Source of the DNA: Candidatus Bathyarchaeota archaeon
GTDB lineage: Archaea; Thermoproteota; Bathyarchaeia; Bathyarchaeales; SOJC01
Length of the DNA stretch: 32,754 nucleotides
NCBI GenBank assembly: GCA_004376645.1
Contig: SOJC01000040.1
Span: forward strand, 1 to 32,754
Direction: 5' to 3'
Made by a program: the position numbers and the translations under genes
Notes under the pieces: generated by a model
What the model saw: the letters and a program-made list of their open reading frames with translations, nothing else
Told to the model about the DNA's origin: nothing
Databases searched by the model: none
In this document: one piece after another, positions 1 to 7,924 of the stretch
How positions within the stretch are numbered: the first letter of the stretch is position 1
How the letters are laid out: every line of letters starts with the position of its first letter

Positions 1-30
1 CAACCTTAACTGATTCACGCTCTATTGAAG

Positions 31-293
31 TTATGGCAGAACGGCATCAAACTTGTGGTCAATACACGCTCGTTTCTTCTAGAAAAAGAGGGGCTGTGTA
101 GGAGGTATCTACATGCATGCATGAACAGTGGATTAGCAGAATAGCAAAGGGATATCCACTAGAAAGAGTCTGCACAGTTGACGAGATCGCTAACGTTGCT
201 CTTTCTTAGGCTAGCGATTACTCCTCCTACGTCAATGGTCAGTGCATAATGGTTGATGGGGGAAGGTTCATTTCCGACACCCATGAGTTCTAA
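31..293 (+). pseudogene. Remnant of a short-chain dehydrogenase/reductase (SDR), C-terminal part
   Basis: The last part, read in the frame of position 123, gives EQWISRIAKGYPLERV followed by TVDEIANVALS, a stop (TAG at 207-209), then ASDYSSYVNGQ and IMVDGG, ending at TAA 291-293. This is the classic C-terminus of SDR oxidoreductases (family pattern: P-x-x-R plus 'EIA..v.FLASD.SSYvtGQ...vDGG'). An NGIK-V-N-like segment sits upstream at about 40-66 but in another frame, so at least one frameshift and one stop interrupt the gene. Around the stop, GCTCTTTCTTAGGCTAGC looks like GCTCTTTTCTTAGCTAGC with one T lost and one G gained. The 5' part lies outside the window or is lost. The reading is inferred by eye; a sequencing error could explain part of it, but two separate lesions favour real decay. 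Confidence 0.75.
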
Positions 294-514
294 TCAAGCG
301 GTCTCTTTAAGTCATCAATAGCTTTTCAATGTTCTATTTCTTTATTCCTTGAAGCCCGAATCTAATAATTCCAAGAACCCCCCTGCCCTAATTTGGTTCT
401 ACATGTTAGATTAGTCACCGACACTTCAATAGAAAGTTTACCAGTGAATGCGCTCGTAATCTAGATTCACGACTTCGTTTGCGCGAGTTTGCATGTTTAT
501 GATTTATCGTCAGT

Positions 515-1126
515 CTATCCCTCTGAAATTCGTATCGTCTCGAGATATTGCTCCAACTTGTCTCTCAATGTTAGCCTCAGTAATTCCATTCGCACACTCA
601 GATATTCCTCTCGAAGTAAGTCAAAGTAGAAATGGTCCCATTTACGTCCATTTACATAATGGATTTTTCTGTAGGTTCCCGACTTCTTAAACCCGCACGC
701 TATCAAGGTCTTGTAGGCACGACTATTATACTCGGCACTACCTGCATCGCAACGTTCCATATTCAACTGCGTGAAGGCCATTTCCAATAGAGCAACTGTG
801 ATTTGTCGCCCTATGCCCCTCCCCCAAAGCTCTTTCTTGCCGATGTATGTTCCAATGTGCCCAGTCTTAACATTGTCCCAGTCTCTCTGCTCTAGACGGG
901 CAATCCCTATAGGCTTCATAGTGTCAACAAGTTCAATAATAAAACGTAGATGTTTCTCTTCCTTGAGCCTCTCTTCGAACCGTTTTTCCAGTTGAATCAT
1001 GCTCAGAAAGGTTAATGGTCTGCTTCTGGAGTACATCATCAATTCTGCATCGTTTTCCCACATATGCAATAACTCCAAATCCTGCTTCTCCATCGGTCTG
1101 AACAATACGTTGCCAAATTGAAACAT
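515..1126 (-). CDS. GNAT-family N-acetyltransferase (RimJ/RimL type)
   Basis: This 203-aa protein probably transfers an acetyl group from acetyl-CoA to an amine; the substrate is unknown. The GNAT fold is recognisable from the N-terminal FRPMEKQDLELLHMW (residues 9-23), the acetyl-CoA pyrophosphate-binding motif ELWGRGIGRQ (99-108, the Q/RxxGxG/A motif A) and the helix-strand end of the fold around NSRAYKTLIACGFKKSGTYR (134-153). The order 'xN..A...y.k.GF...G..R' is typical of the RimJ/RimL subgroup that modifies protein N-termini or small molecules. The C-terminal about 30 residues form an extra charged helix. The ATG at 1126 is used. The gene stands alone, with 124 bp to the next gene upstream, which has the same orientation. 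Confidence 0.85.
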   Translation of the reverse strand: MFQFGNVLFRPMEKQDLELLHMWENDAELMMYSRSRPLTFLSMIQLEKRFEERLKEEKHLRFIIELVDTMKPIGIARLEQRDWDNVKTGHIGTYIGKKELWGRGIGRQITVALLEMAFTQLNMERCDAGSAEYNSRAYKTLIACGFKKSGTYRKIHYVNGRKWDHFYFDLLREEYLSVRMELLRLTLRDKLEQYLETIRISEG

Positions 1127-1250
1127 GAGCGATCACTGCCTTGATTGCGCTGGATTGTATGGTTGTTGTTATTTAACTTTCACGTGCTCCAGCGCATCAA
1201 TTGGTTTAGAACTAGAACCCTACATGCATGAATGCTCGATGCGTACGTTC

Positions 1251-1691
1251 TTACAATGCTCTAAATCTTTTTCTCAGTATATCCCGAATCATTTCGGCAA
1301 CTACTTGCTCTTCTTCTAATATTTGCTGGGTGAGTCGTTCTTCCAATCGAGCGATTTCCACGGAACGGGCTTCTGCCTCTCTATTGAATTCTTCGACACT
1401 AAGATTAGTCCGGTCTACAACCTCTTTGACCCAATCAAGTTTCTCTTTCATGGCATTTGGTGAAGTGACCAACCTAAGTTTTTTTCCAACCACGAAAAGT
1501 TTTCTGTCCCACAAATGTCTGCTTGATTTCCATTGCCGTTCGAATATATCCTGCCAAACATGATCAGGTATCGAATCCAATGGTAGGTCAATAATATAAG
1601 CATTAGAAAAATATTGATCCTTTTTGATTGCAATTTTGTCAGCTTCGATAGGTTCCAAAAACATTACTTTCTTGACCACATTTTTCACCAT
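1251..1691 (-). CDS. Uncharacterised 146-aa protein with C-terminal coiled coil
   Basis: I do not recognise the family. The N-terminal half (about 1-80) is a mixed strand/helix region with VMFLEPIEADKIAI and WDRKLFVVGKKLRLV segments. From about residue 85 to the end it is strongly helical and charged, with heptad-like spacing (SVEIARLEERLTQQILEEEQ at 110-129), so a coiled coil and self-association are likely. There is no signal peptide or membrane segment. The start is well supported: GAGGAG lies about 5 nt before the ATG on the minus strand (about 1697-1702). A TATA-like element at 1773-1780 lies upstream in the 151-bp divergent region shared with the winged-helix gene at 1843, so the neighbour could regulate it; that is speculation. 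The reading frame beats its shadows because it has both a good ribosome-binding site and coherent amphipathic structure. Confidence 0.7.
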   Translation of the reverse strand: MVKNVVKKVMFLEPIEADKIAIKKDQYFSNAYIIDLPLDSIPDHVWQDIFERQWKSSRHLWDRKLFVVGKKLRLVTSPNAMKEKLDWVKEVVDRTNLSVEEFNREAEARSVEIARLEERLTQQILEEEQVVAEMIRDILRKRFRAL

Positions 1692-1772
1692 CTCTACTCC
1701 TCAAATGCTAATTGCTCTGTTTCCGCTTTAAGTTTTCTGTGTGCGCGCAGCCTTTTACTCATCGGTGGTGCA

Positions 1773-1780
1773 TATTTAAA
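1773..1780 (-). promoter_or_regulatory. Candidate TATA box in the 1692-1842 divergent region
   Basis: TATTTAAA on the plus strand reads TTTAAATA on the minus strand. It would place a transcription start near 1750 for the 146-aa gene starting at 1691. A second AT-rich element, TTCTTAAGAG near 1796-1805, is placed about right for the winged-helix gene at 1843. Assigned by eye from spacing only. Confidence 0.4.
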
Positions 1781-1842
1781 ATCCCTACTCATGATTCTTA
1801 AGAGATTTATCTCCAACAACACACTTGAATTGAGATGACGGA

Positions 1843-2124
1843 ATGACTCTCTCAAAGCTTGAAAAGTACCTCAACATTCTTGAAGTTCTTGTCTCTTGGC
1901 CTCTGGAATTCGAGAACATTCTATATCAGGTCGATGAAAGAAGTAGCGTCCTGAAGAACTACCTAGATTTTCTGATTTCGCATAACCTTGTTGAAAAACT
2001 TCCCCTAGATGGAAAGGTTGTGGTTTACACGATCACTGACAAGGGTCTTTCGTTGCTCACAACAATGCAAGGACAAGATTATCTTGGCAAGCATGAGAAT
2101 CTGTTGCGTATATATGAGGAATAG
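1843..2124 (+). CDS. Small winged-helix DNA-binding protein, probable transcription regulator
   Basis: The 93-aa protein has the layout of archaeal single-domain winged-helix regulators: an N-terminal helix (LSKLEKYLNILEVLVSWP, 3-20), a helix-turn-helix region (FENILYQVDERSSVLKNYLDFLISHNLVEKL, about 23-53), then a two-strand wing with the usual KVVVYTITDKGLSLL (58-72), where 'Y.iT.kG..LL' is the hallmark of this group. A short C-terminal tail follows. It lacks any ligand-binding domain, so it probably acts as a dimeric repressor/activator. It is divergent from the 146-aa gene at 1251-1691, with which it shares a promoter region, so self- or neighbour-regulation is plausible. An upstream ATG at 1834 is in another frame and stops at once, so the ATG at 1843 is used. 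Confidence 0.8.
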   Translation: MTLSKLEKYLNILEVLVSWPLEFENILYQVDERSSVLKNYLDFLISHNLVEKLPLDGKVVVYTITDKGLSLLTTMQGQDYLGKHENLLRIYEE

Positions 2125-2255
2125 ATAGACCCGACGGTTTCGAAACGTGCGCCAAAGGCTGAGCACTCGCTTTGGTTCAGGGATTTGCGTGGTTGCCAAT
2201 CTTGCTTCATAGATTCATACTGATCTTTACAAGGTTCCATTCTAGCGTGTACGTT

Positions 2256-2263
2256 GATATATA
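2256..2263 (+). promoter_or_regulatory. Candidate TATA box for the DUF917 gene
   Basis: GATATATA lies about 27 nt before a predicted transcription start near 2285, close to the GTG start at 2298. The placement fits short-leader archaeal transcripts. By-eye call. Confidence 0.4.
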
Positions 2264-2297
2264 GTGCTAAATAGTCCAAACTGGCTTAACAAGTTTA

Positions 2298-3383
2298 GTG
2301 ATTTCACGTTTGAAAATTCTGAACCATCAAGACCTATTAGATTTGGCGAACGGTTCTTCGATATTCTCTGCTGGGGGAGGAGGAGACCCTGCTGCCGGTC
2401 GCAAAATCGTGGACAAACTGGCTTCTGAAGGTTACGACGTTGAAATTGTGGCTCCCTCTGAGATACCTGACGGCGCAAAAGTAGTGAATTTCGCCTGTGT
2501 CGGCGCTACAACATCCATAGACTATGATTCTGACGCGGCAGTAAGAACCCTAAGGACTCTGGAAGAATACGGAAACTTCTCCAGCCATGCCATAATTCCC
2601 GTAGAGCTAGGAGGCTTCAACACTTTAGTGGCAGTTGACGTCGCTGCAAGGTGTCATATTCCGATTGTGGATGGAGACGGTGCTGGAAGGTCTGTTCCAG
2701 AAGTTCATCTAAAAGTCTACACAATCGACGATATATCATTAACTCCAATGGTAGTTGCAGACCTTCACGCAAAGAACATTATCATTGTTAAGGAAATAAT
2801 AGACTCCAAAGCTGGAGAAAGGATCGCCCGTAACCTCGCCGCTGAATGGAATCACAGCGCCTATACTGCTAGAAGAATTTTAACAGGTGTCCAAGCGAAG
2901 AGTTCTCCAATTCAACTTAGCTTGTCGAGATCCATGCGAATTGGAAGAATACTTAGGCTAGCTGCTGATCCTATAGACGCGGTTATGAAGGAAACAGAAG
3001 GCTTCAAACTCTTTGAAGGTATTGTAGACTGCTCTGGGCAGGAGACAAAGGATGGTTTCACATTTATCGAGGCAAGACTTCATGGAAACCACGAATTTGC
3101 AGAGAGTACGTTTGAGTTTAAAGCTAAGAACGAGGTGCTTGTTGCCTACAGAAGCGGAAGGTTGGCTGCAATTGCCCCAGACATAATTACTCCGGTAAAT
3201 ATGGAAACCTGTATGTGTATAACTGCAGAGAAGATCAAGAAGGGAGACAAGTTGGTGGTTCTAGGGTTGCCCGCACCACAGAGATGGAGGACTAGTAAAG
3301 GGTTGGAATTGTGGAAGGATGTCTTGCAGAGGTCAGAAGTCCTTGAGGATTACGTACCTATAGAGCATCTGCAAAGTGTCTGA
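2298..3383 (+). CDS. DUF917 family protein (hydantoinase/S-methyl-thiohydantoin desulfurase-like)
   Basis: The 361-aa protein matches DUF917 over its full usual length (about 360 aa). Markers are SAGGGGDPAAG (24-34, glycine-rich loop), IIPVELGGFNT (99-109), PIVDGDGAGRSVPE (122-135) and a C-terminal region with ITPVNMETCMCITAE (297-311) and KLVVLGLPAPQRWR (318-331). DUF917 proteins are often neighbours of hydantoinase/oxoprolinase genes or act in ring opening of hydantoin-like substrates. No such partner gene is visible here, so the substrate is unknown. The start is GTG at 2298. There is no clear Shine-Dalgarno, but GATATATA at 2256-2263 could serve as a TATA box and would give a leader of only about 13 nt. 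The gene appears monocistronic. Confidence 0.88.
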   Translation: MISRLKILNHQDLLDLANGSSIFSAGGGGDPAAGRKIVDKLASEGYDVEIVAPSEIPDGAKVVNFACVGATTSIDYDSDAAVRTLRTLEEYGNFSSHAIIPVELGGFNTLVAVDVAARCHIPIVDGDGAGRSVPEVHLKVYTIDDISLTPMVVADLHAKNIIIVKEIIDSKAGERIARNLAAEWNHSAYTARRILTGVQAKSSPIQLSLSRSMRIGRILRLAADPIDAVMKETEGFKLFEGIVDCSGQETKDGFTFIEARLHGNHEFAESTFEFKAKNEVLVAYRSGRLAAIAPDIITPVNMETCMCITAEKIKKGDKLVVLGLPAPQRWRTSKGLELWKDVLQRSEVLEDYVPIEHLQSV

Positions 3384-3529
3384 AAGCCGGAAGGGGACGC
3401 ATTCCAGCAAATGAGTCATACGCCTTGCGTGCAGCTTTTTGACATCATCAATATGTCTTAATCGATATTCATCTGAAATAGGTTTTTGAAGTGGCAGATA
3501 GAATTTAAGTTGTTAACTTGGTGAAGTGT

Positions 3530-3916
3530 ATGCGTGGAGAATGGATCGACATAGCGGAGATCGTAGCGGACAGGAAAGTTTACGGAAAAGGAGTAGAAGA
3601 CTACATACAAGCGATAAAGTCTGGAAAGGAAGTTAGACCTTTACTTGTGGTTAAGCATCCTAAAAGGAACTTGTATGCAGTGTTAGACGGTCATCATAGG
3701 TATTGGGCTCAGAAGGAAACGGGCGTCAAGAATGTTAAATGCACAGTGATTCGCGACACTGTTGGCCCACTTTTCTTCTTCACAAAAGAGGGCTATCTCC
3801 AACCGACACCGCTCTTCACAGAGTACATCCGAGTGCCCTTCAGGAAGATGAAGGGATATCTTGAAGAGTTCCTGAAGAACCCTGAAAAACTGAAAGACGC
3901 ACTTGCACAACAGTGA
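3530..3916 (+). CDS. Stand-alone ParB/Srx-like domain protein
   Basis: From the ATG at 3530 the protein is 128 aa. It carries the ParB/sulfiredoxin-fold core: an N-terminal strand-helix region (MRGEWIDIAEIVADRKVYGK), then RPLLVVKHPKRNLYAVLDGHHRYWAQKETG, where LDGHHRYWA (about residues 52-60) is the ParB 'GEHRYEA' box with the nucleotide-binding H-H-R. It lacks the helix-turn-helix DNA-binding part of chromosome-partition ParB, so it is a single-domain relative of unknown role; such domains bind or hydrolyse nucleotides in several families. A longer start (TTG 3518 or GTG 3521) would add up to four residues. I prefer ATG because no ribosome-binding site is visible and ATTTAAGT at 3503-3510 would place the transcription start at about 3530, suggesting a leaderless mRNA. 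Confidence 0.8.
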   Translation: MRGEWIDIAEIVADRKVYGKGVEDYIQAIKSGKEVRPLLVVKHPKRNLYAVLDGHHRYWAQKETGVKNVKCTVIRDTVGPLFFFTKEGYLQPTPLFTEYIRVPFRKMKGYLEEFLKNPEKLKDALAQQ

Positions 3917-4095
3917 GTTCCGCTGTGCGGCAAGGCTACTGACGAATTGCATACACGGCGTTGAACATTTAAGCCTCCAATCTATAATCATGGGGTCTAT
4001 GAAGGTTTCATCGCAAACAAACCCATGCGCTGCTCACATAGAAAGCTAAATATGATCAATATGTAAACTAATTCAAAGGCAGGTGGAGTTTTGAG

Positions 4096-4263
4096 GTGAG
4101 AGTGCACTTTTGGCCTTTGCTCATAGGCGGACTCATACTAATCTTCGGCTTGGTTGGAATCGCAAACGAAGCTGGCGGTTTCAACATCGATGTACCTTGG
4201 ATTTCCATCATTGTAATACTAATAGGAATCTGGGTGCTAAGCAAGGCATTTGAAAGAAGGTAA
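4096..4263 (+). CDS. Small two-helix membrane protein (55 aa)
   Basis: This short frame starts at GTG 4096, eight bases after a good ribosome-binding site (AGGTGGAG, 4081-4088), and ends at TAA 4261. It encodes VRVHFWPLLIGGLILIFGLV, a loop with NEAGGFNIDVP, then WISIIVILIGIWVLSKAFERR. The two hydrophobic stretches make a helical hairpin, and the positive C-terminus suggests it faces the cytoplasm. The pattern 'FWPLLIGgLIL.fGl...PW..iivIlIGiWvl' resembles the LiaI/LiaF-like transmembrane region (DUF5668-type), but the call is by eye. A TATA-like element (GCTAAATAT, about 4045-4053) fits a transcription start near 4075. GTG 4102 is an alternative start. The longer minus-strand frame across this region is a shadow. 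Confidence 0.72.
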   Translation: MRVHFWPLLIGGLILIFGLVGIANEAGGFNIDVPWISIIVILIGIWVLSKAFERR

Positions 4264-4345
4264 CATTCTCCCAGACACGTGTGCAATTAAGATTCAAGTT
4301 TAGGACTGGGCCTTGAGCTACTTCCTATGGAATTGGTGAATAAAG

Positions 4346-4362
4346 CCATATCTGGGATATGG
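4346..4362. repeat. Inverted repeat, 7-bp arms and 3-nt spacer
   Basis: CCATATC-TGG-GATATGG is a perfect dyad upstream of the double-GNAT gene at 4429. It could be an operator for a dimeric regulator or a short hairpin. There is no T-run after it, so a terminator is unlikely. Confidence 0.4.
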
Positions 4363-4428
4363 TGTAACATGTGTGCCTGATTGTCTCTACTATGGAAGCG
4401 ATGAGGGTTTGCAACATGGGAGTTACCA

Positions 4429-5493
4429 ATGATAGGCTTTAGAAAGGCGAACAAAGACGACAACGATTCTCTGATTCTACTTCAGAGAAAATGTCCCCAA
4501 GGCACCAATCTGATCCTTGGCCTCGATAGCTCACCTGACTACTTCGCGCGATCCAAACCCTATGAAGACTGGCGCGTTTTCGTGGCTGTGGAGAATGATA
4601 AGATTATTGGCTCTGCTGGCTGTGCTGTGAGGGATACGTTTGTTGGAGGCAGACTGCTAAAAACTGCGTTTCTATATGGTCTAATGGTTGACCCACAACA
4701 TAGACGAAAAGGCATAGCAAAAAAACTCCACACAAACCTAGAACAGTTCGCACTCAAGAGAGATGTTGATCTAATATACCTCATCGTTACTGAAGAGAAT
4801 ATTCCTTCAATGAACCTAGTCGCAAACATGGGATTTAGACGGGTGAAAGATTGCGCAGTATTTTCTTTGATGGTGTACAAGAAACATCTGGACACAGGAG
4901 ATGGTGTTGTAAGGAGTATGGTTGAGGACGACGTTCCGAAGGTAGTAGATCTAATCAACAATACATTTCATGATTATGATTTCTTTGCACCCTTCGAAAT
5001 CGACGATTTCGTGGAATACGTTGAGAGAATGCCCTTCTTCAACCTAAAGAACATTCAAGTTCTCGAGGAAGACGGAGACGTTAAGGCTTGTCTAGGATAT
5101 TGGGACTACAACAAAATAGTGAGATTTACCGTGGAGAAATTCAATTGGAGGATGAAGATGCTCTCCCTTACGACGAAAATATTGGGTTTGTTCACAGAGA
5201 TGCCGGGCATTCCTAAGCCTGGTGAGACACTCAAGAGCTATAGTTTAACTACACCAGCTTACGAGGACATTGAAAGCATTGCGAGGCTCATAGAGCACGT
5301 AGACAACATTGCTCTAAAAGAAGGAATTAGATTTCTAAACATGCCAATCGACCCGCAAAGCCCCATTGCAACAGTTGTATCCAAGTTTAAACACGCCACG
5401 GTGAAGCTTCACATCTTTGTTAAAAAGTTGAAGCGGAGAAGCCTGCCCGACTTCGCAGGAAGAAGCCTCAACATCGACGTAATTGACGTGTGA
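4429..5493 (+). CDS. GNAT N-acetyltransferase with long C-terminal GNAT-like half
   Basis: The N-terminal half (1-150) is a complete GNAT domain: IGFRKANKDDNDSLILL at the start, FLYGLMVDPQHRRKGIAKKL (81-100) as the acetyl-CoA-binding motif A, and NIPSMNLVANMGFRRV (124-139) as motif B. The C-terminal half begins again with VVRSMVEDDVPKVVDLIN (160-177), the typical first strand and helix of a GNAT domain, but has no clear acetyl-CoA loop, so it looks like a degenerate second copy used for substrate binding or dimer contacts. Tandem GNATs of about 350 aa are a known arrangement. The substrate is unknown. ATG 4429 is preceded by GGGAG at 4418-4422. The gene converges on the HAD gene with a 26-bp gap. 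Confidence 0.85.
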   Translation: MIGFRKANKDDNDSLILLQRKCPQGTNLILGLDSSPDYFARSKPYEDWRVFVAVENDKIIGSAGCAVRDTFVGGRLLKTAFLYGLMVDPQHRRKGIAKKLHTNLEQFALKRDVDLIYLIVTEENIPSMNLVANMGFRRVKDCAVFSLMVYKKHLDTGDGVVRSMVEDDVPKVVDLINNTFHDYDFFAPFEIDDFVEYVERMPFFNLKNIQVLEEDGDVKACLGYWDYNKIVRFTVEKFNWRMKMLSLTTKILGLFTEMPGIPKPGETLKSYSLTTPAYEDIESIARLIEHVDNIALKEGIRFLNMPIDPQSPIATVVSKFKHATVKLHIFVKKLKRRSLPDFAGRSLNIDVIDV

Positions 5494-5519
5494 AGGGTTC
5501 CGCGCATAACACACTGAAG

Positions 5520-6200
5520 CTAGGTTTCGTCGAGAAGAGACAACAATGCAGTTAAACTTTCAATCTTGTCAACGTTTGATGGGGCTTTCCCCTCTCGATC
5601 AATAATTAAAGGTTTCATTCCAGCGCCTTCAGCCCCTTTATAATCGTTTTTCACCGAGTCGCCAACAAACAGAGCTTGCTCGGGATGGATGCCAAGCTTA
5701 TTGAGGGCAAATAGGAAGATCTCCTTATCCGGCTTCGCTTTGTCGCAGGTATCCATGCCCACAACGACATCAAAGCAATCGGCTAATTCCATTCTTTTCA
5801 ATAAATACTCAAAATCTCTCTTAAGCCCGTTAGTTACTAGCCCAAGCTTCACACCATTGGTTCTCAACTGGGCTAACATCGGGAATACGTCAGAATAGAC
5901 CTCCAGATCTGCATGATCCCACCATAACTCGTCGACTTTCTGAGCCAAGTACTCTATGTTTTCTGTTATGCCTATTCTCTCCAAAACTCTGAGATTCCAT
6001 TTAATCCAGAAATCTTGTCCGAATTCAAGTTGACCTTTGGCAATGTCAAATTCTTCTTCGTTGGCTCGATGGGCTTTGAGAATTTCGTCAGATGTAACAT
6101 TCACTCCAAAACGTTTGAGAATTCTCTTGTAGATTTCAGGGACCTCTGCAGTTTTTATAAGGGTTCCCCCAAGATCAAAGAGCACAGCTTTTACGCGCAT
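5520..6200 (-). CDS. HAD-superfamily hydrolase
   Basis: The 226-aa protein has all HAD landmarks: motif I VLFDLGGTL (6-14, nucleophile Asp9), motif II LVTNG (121-125, Thr123), motif III KAKPDKEIF (154-162, Lys156) and motif IV FVGDSVKNDYKGA (178-190, Asp181 and Asp186 for magnesium). The helical cap between about 15 and 95 is of the C1 type, as in phosphoglycolate-phosphatase/dehalogenase-like members. The second Asp of motif I (DxD), the usual acid/base of phosphatases, is Gly11 here. DxGGT variants are common, so it is probably still a phosphatase-like enzyme, but the substrate cannot be told. ATG 6200 is used; the N-terminal strand begins at once, so no longer start is needed. Confidence 0.88.
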   Translation of the reverse strand: MRVKAVLFDLGGTLIKTAEVPEIYKRILKRFGVNVTSDEILKAHRANEEEFDIAKGQLEFGQDFWIKWNLRVLERIGITENIEYLAQKVDELWWDHADLEVYSDVFPMLAQLRTNGVKLGLVTNGLKRDFEYLLKRMELADCFDVVVGMDTCDKAKPDKEIFLFALNKLGIHPEQALFVGDSVKNDYKGAEGAGMKPLIIDREGKAPSNVDKIESLTALLSLLDET

Positions 6201-6517
6201 CCTGCATCCTCAAATCCCATAAGTCATCATCCATAAAACATTTGCGCACGAAATGGAAAGTTAGATCCATACGTTACAGAAGAAAACACATGCATACTTT
6301 CAAGATTCCGAGGATCGGAACCATATTGACGCGCGCTTTGCGACATGAACCATTAAAGCATGGTAAACGCTGCCAATTCACACATTTGAAGAAACAGCAA
6401 AAAGGCAATTGAGGACAATACACTTCTGAAAGTTCAAGAAAACAGAAATCAAGTTCAAGATTTTATTCTGAACAGCTGGAAACGTTTCTTGCGCGTGCTT
6501 ACACTTTCGCACAGATT
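6201..6517. other. 317-bp intergenic region without a recognisable gene
   Basis: No frame here has both a start with a ribosome-binding site and protein-like composition. The region is the promoter side of the HAD gene and the downstream side of the 173-aa membrane protein gene. A short AAGTTCAAGA repeat occurs twice (near 6432 and 6453). I see no RNA gene. Confidence 0.5.
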
Positions 6518-7039
6518 CTACGATTTCGCAAGCCACTCAAGGAACTTAGGGGACAAAATGGAGAAGACTTTTAGAAGCAGGAAAAACGTCAAAACTAGCA
6601 CTACTATCAGGGCAATACCGTTAACCGCTGGGTGAAAACTGGCCAAGAATGGAAAATAAAGCCCGTAGAAAACCAAGGAGCAGACGATGCAGAGCAAGTG
6701 TTTAAACACCGCTAACGCATTCTCGCGACCAAGTCCTTTTGCCACACCGTATCTTCTTGCCAAAAGGTAAGCAGACACATCAATCAACCCCTTCAAACCT
6801 GGTAACGTCTGGACAATCAAAACACTAAAAGCAAAAAAGAACAACACAGAAACCAAAACTCTAGTCTGCCAGTTCAACGAATCAGCTAACGGAATAAACA
6901 CTAGAATGCCGAAAAGCCACACTAAGAGGGCGGCAAGCATACTAGTCAGCGTCTTTTGTCCATGCAGTCTTAAGTATTCAATTGCTCTTTTGATCTCTTC
7001 CTTATTCGAAACCATCATGTTGAACCCATCGGTTCCCAA
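6518..7039 (-). CDS. Four-helix membrane protein, paralogue of the gene upstream
   Basis: The protein is up to 173 aa, with four hydrophobic helices at about 33-52, 59-79, 111-133 and 138-160. The first helix contains LVWLFGILVFIPLADSL, which matches LIWLFGTLVFIPIADGM of the 204-aa protein encoded just upstream, so the two are tandem duplicates. A cytoplasmic N-terminal helix (EEIKRAIEYLRLHGQKT) precedes the first membrane segment. I know no named family and can assign no function. Start: TTG 7039 gives the full length; ATG 7018 or 7015 would shorten it by 7-8 residues and is equally possible, since neither has a strong ribosome-binding site. The 61-bp gap to the upstream paralogue on the same strand suggests co-transcription. 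Confidence 0.75.
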   Translation of the reverse strand: MGTDGFNMMVSNKEEIKRAIEYLRLHGQKTLTSMLAALLVWLFGILVFIPLADSLNWQTRVLVSVLFFFAFSVLIVQTLPGLKGLIDVSAYLLARRYGVAKGLGRENALAVFKHLLCIVCSLVFYGLYFPFLASFHPAVNGIALIVVLVLTFFLLLKVFSILSPKFLEWLAKS

Positions 7040-7100
7040 ATATCATAGTGACACCTAAAAAGGGGGCGGGACTCGCGCGCGGTTTTGAGTCAGTTGTATG

Positions 7101-7715
7101 CTATACTTCGCTTAGCTTCTCTATTTCGTTTGCGACTTTTTTAGTGTATTTTCCGATTTCTGCAGCGATTGCCCTTGCGCTTCTCCAAAGTGCGAAGATT
7201 GACCACACCACGATTAGGATGAGTAATATTGCAGGTATTGCAGCGTGGATTTGAGCAAGATAGTTGGCAAACAGCAGATAGCTAAGAACCACTATAACGA
7301 CATATAATACACCATCCAAGGCTGTTCGATAGTGCTTGATTGATTCAATGTCCACGTCTCCGCTTATTTTCCCGAATTGGTAAGCCAGTATTCCTGATAG
7401 TCCACTGGTTAGTCTGCGAACGTCAACAAATACTGTGAATACTATTATTGCCATTGCCGCAACAATAATGGTGCTGATGATTGCGTTCACGGGGTATCCG
7501 AAGAATATCTGTTGCATTCCGTCTGCGATAGGTATGAAGACAAGTGTTCCAAACAGCCAGATAAGGATTGCCGCGCCGATGGAGAGAGCTACACGAGTAC
7601 CAACTTCTCTGACAGCCTTGGCAGATTCCTGATACATTTTCGAGCCGTAAGCTTCTATCTTTCTCTCTTCTAAGCCATGTTCTTCTCTCTTAGGTTCATC
7701 TTTCTTTATGCTCAT
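7101..7715 (-). CDS. Four-helix membrane protein (204 aa), tandem paralogue
   Basis: A charged N-terminus (MSIKKDEPKREEHGLEERK) leads into four hydrophobic helices at about 42-63, 76-97, 134-152 and 157-176, followed by a charged amphipathic tail (KYTKKVANEIEKLSEV). The first helix and its end loop (LIWLFGTLVFIPIADGM, 51-67) are shared with the protein encoded directly downstream. There is no signal peptide, no known catalytic motif and no transporter signature. Both termini probably face the cytoplasm. AAGGAAGTG precedes ATG 7715 by a normal spacing. TTATATAG at about 7755-7762 on the minus strand is a good TATA box, so this gene is probably first in a two-gene unit. Function unknown. Confidence 0.8.
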   Translation of the reverse strand: MSIKKDEPKREEHGLEERKIEAYGSKMYQESAKAVREVGTRVALSIGAAILIWLFGTLVFIPIADGMQQIFFGYPVNAIISTIIVAAMAIIVFTVFVDVRRLTSGLSGILAYQFGKISGDVDIESIKHYRTALDGVLYVVIVVLSYLLFANYLAQIHAAIPAILLILIVVWSIFALWRSARAIAAEIGKYTKKVANEIEKLSEV

Positions 7716-7754
7716 TTTAACACTTCCTTAATGCTAAATCTGAATGCCTCTATA

Positions 7755-7762
7755 TAATCATG
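7755..7762 (-). promoter_or_regulatory. Candidate TATA box for the two membrane-protein genes
   Basis: CTATATAA on the plus strand reads TTATATAG on the minus strand. The predicted transcription start near 7735 gives a leader of about 20 nt containing the ribosome-binding site of the 204-aa gene. Confidence 0.5.
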
Positions 7763-7924
7763 AGAGTATAAAAGCAATTCGTAGTGTAGCATATAATGCT
7801 TCGAAGTACGCCGGGACATGTATCGCGATGCGCGCGGATAGTTTCACACCCTTCTTATTTTGGCAGCATGCATGTTTCCGTCGGGGTGCGAAAAATCAGA
7901 CAGGTTCCTTATCAAGAGAGTCCG

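Noticed and set aside
207-209. TAG in the SDR remnant as a pyrrolysine codon
   Set aside because: The gene also has an upstream frameshift, and SDR proteins carry Leu there; decay is the simpler reading.
2137-2146. GTTTCGAAAC palindrome after the winged-helix gene
   Set aside because: A 10-bp palindrome is expected by chance at this length, and no second copy was noticed.
3683-3991. 102-aa minus-strand frame over the ParB-like gene
   Set aside because: Shadow of the plus-strand gene, which has a recognisable ParB box.
4068-4286. 72-aa minus-strand frame
   Set aside because: Antisense to the 55-aa membrane protein, which has a ribosome-binding site and a coherent two-helix plan.
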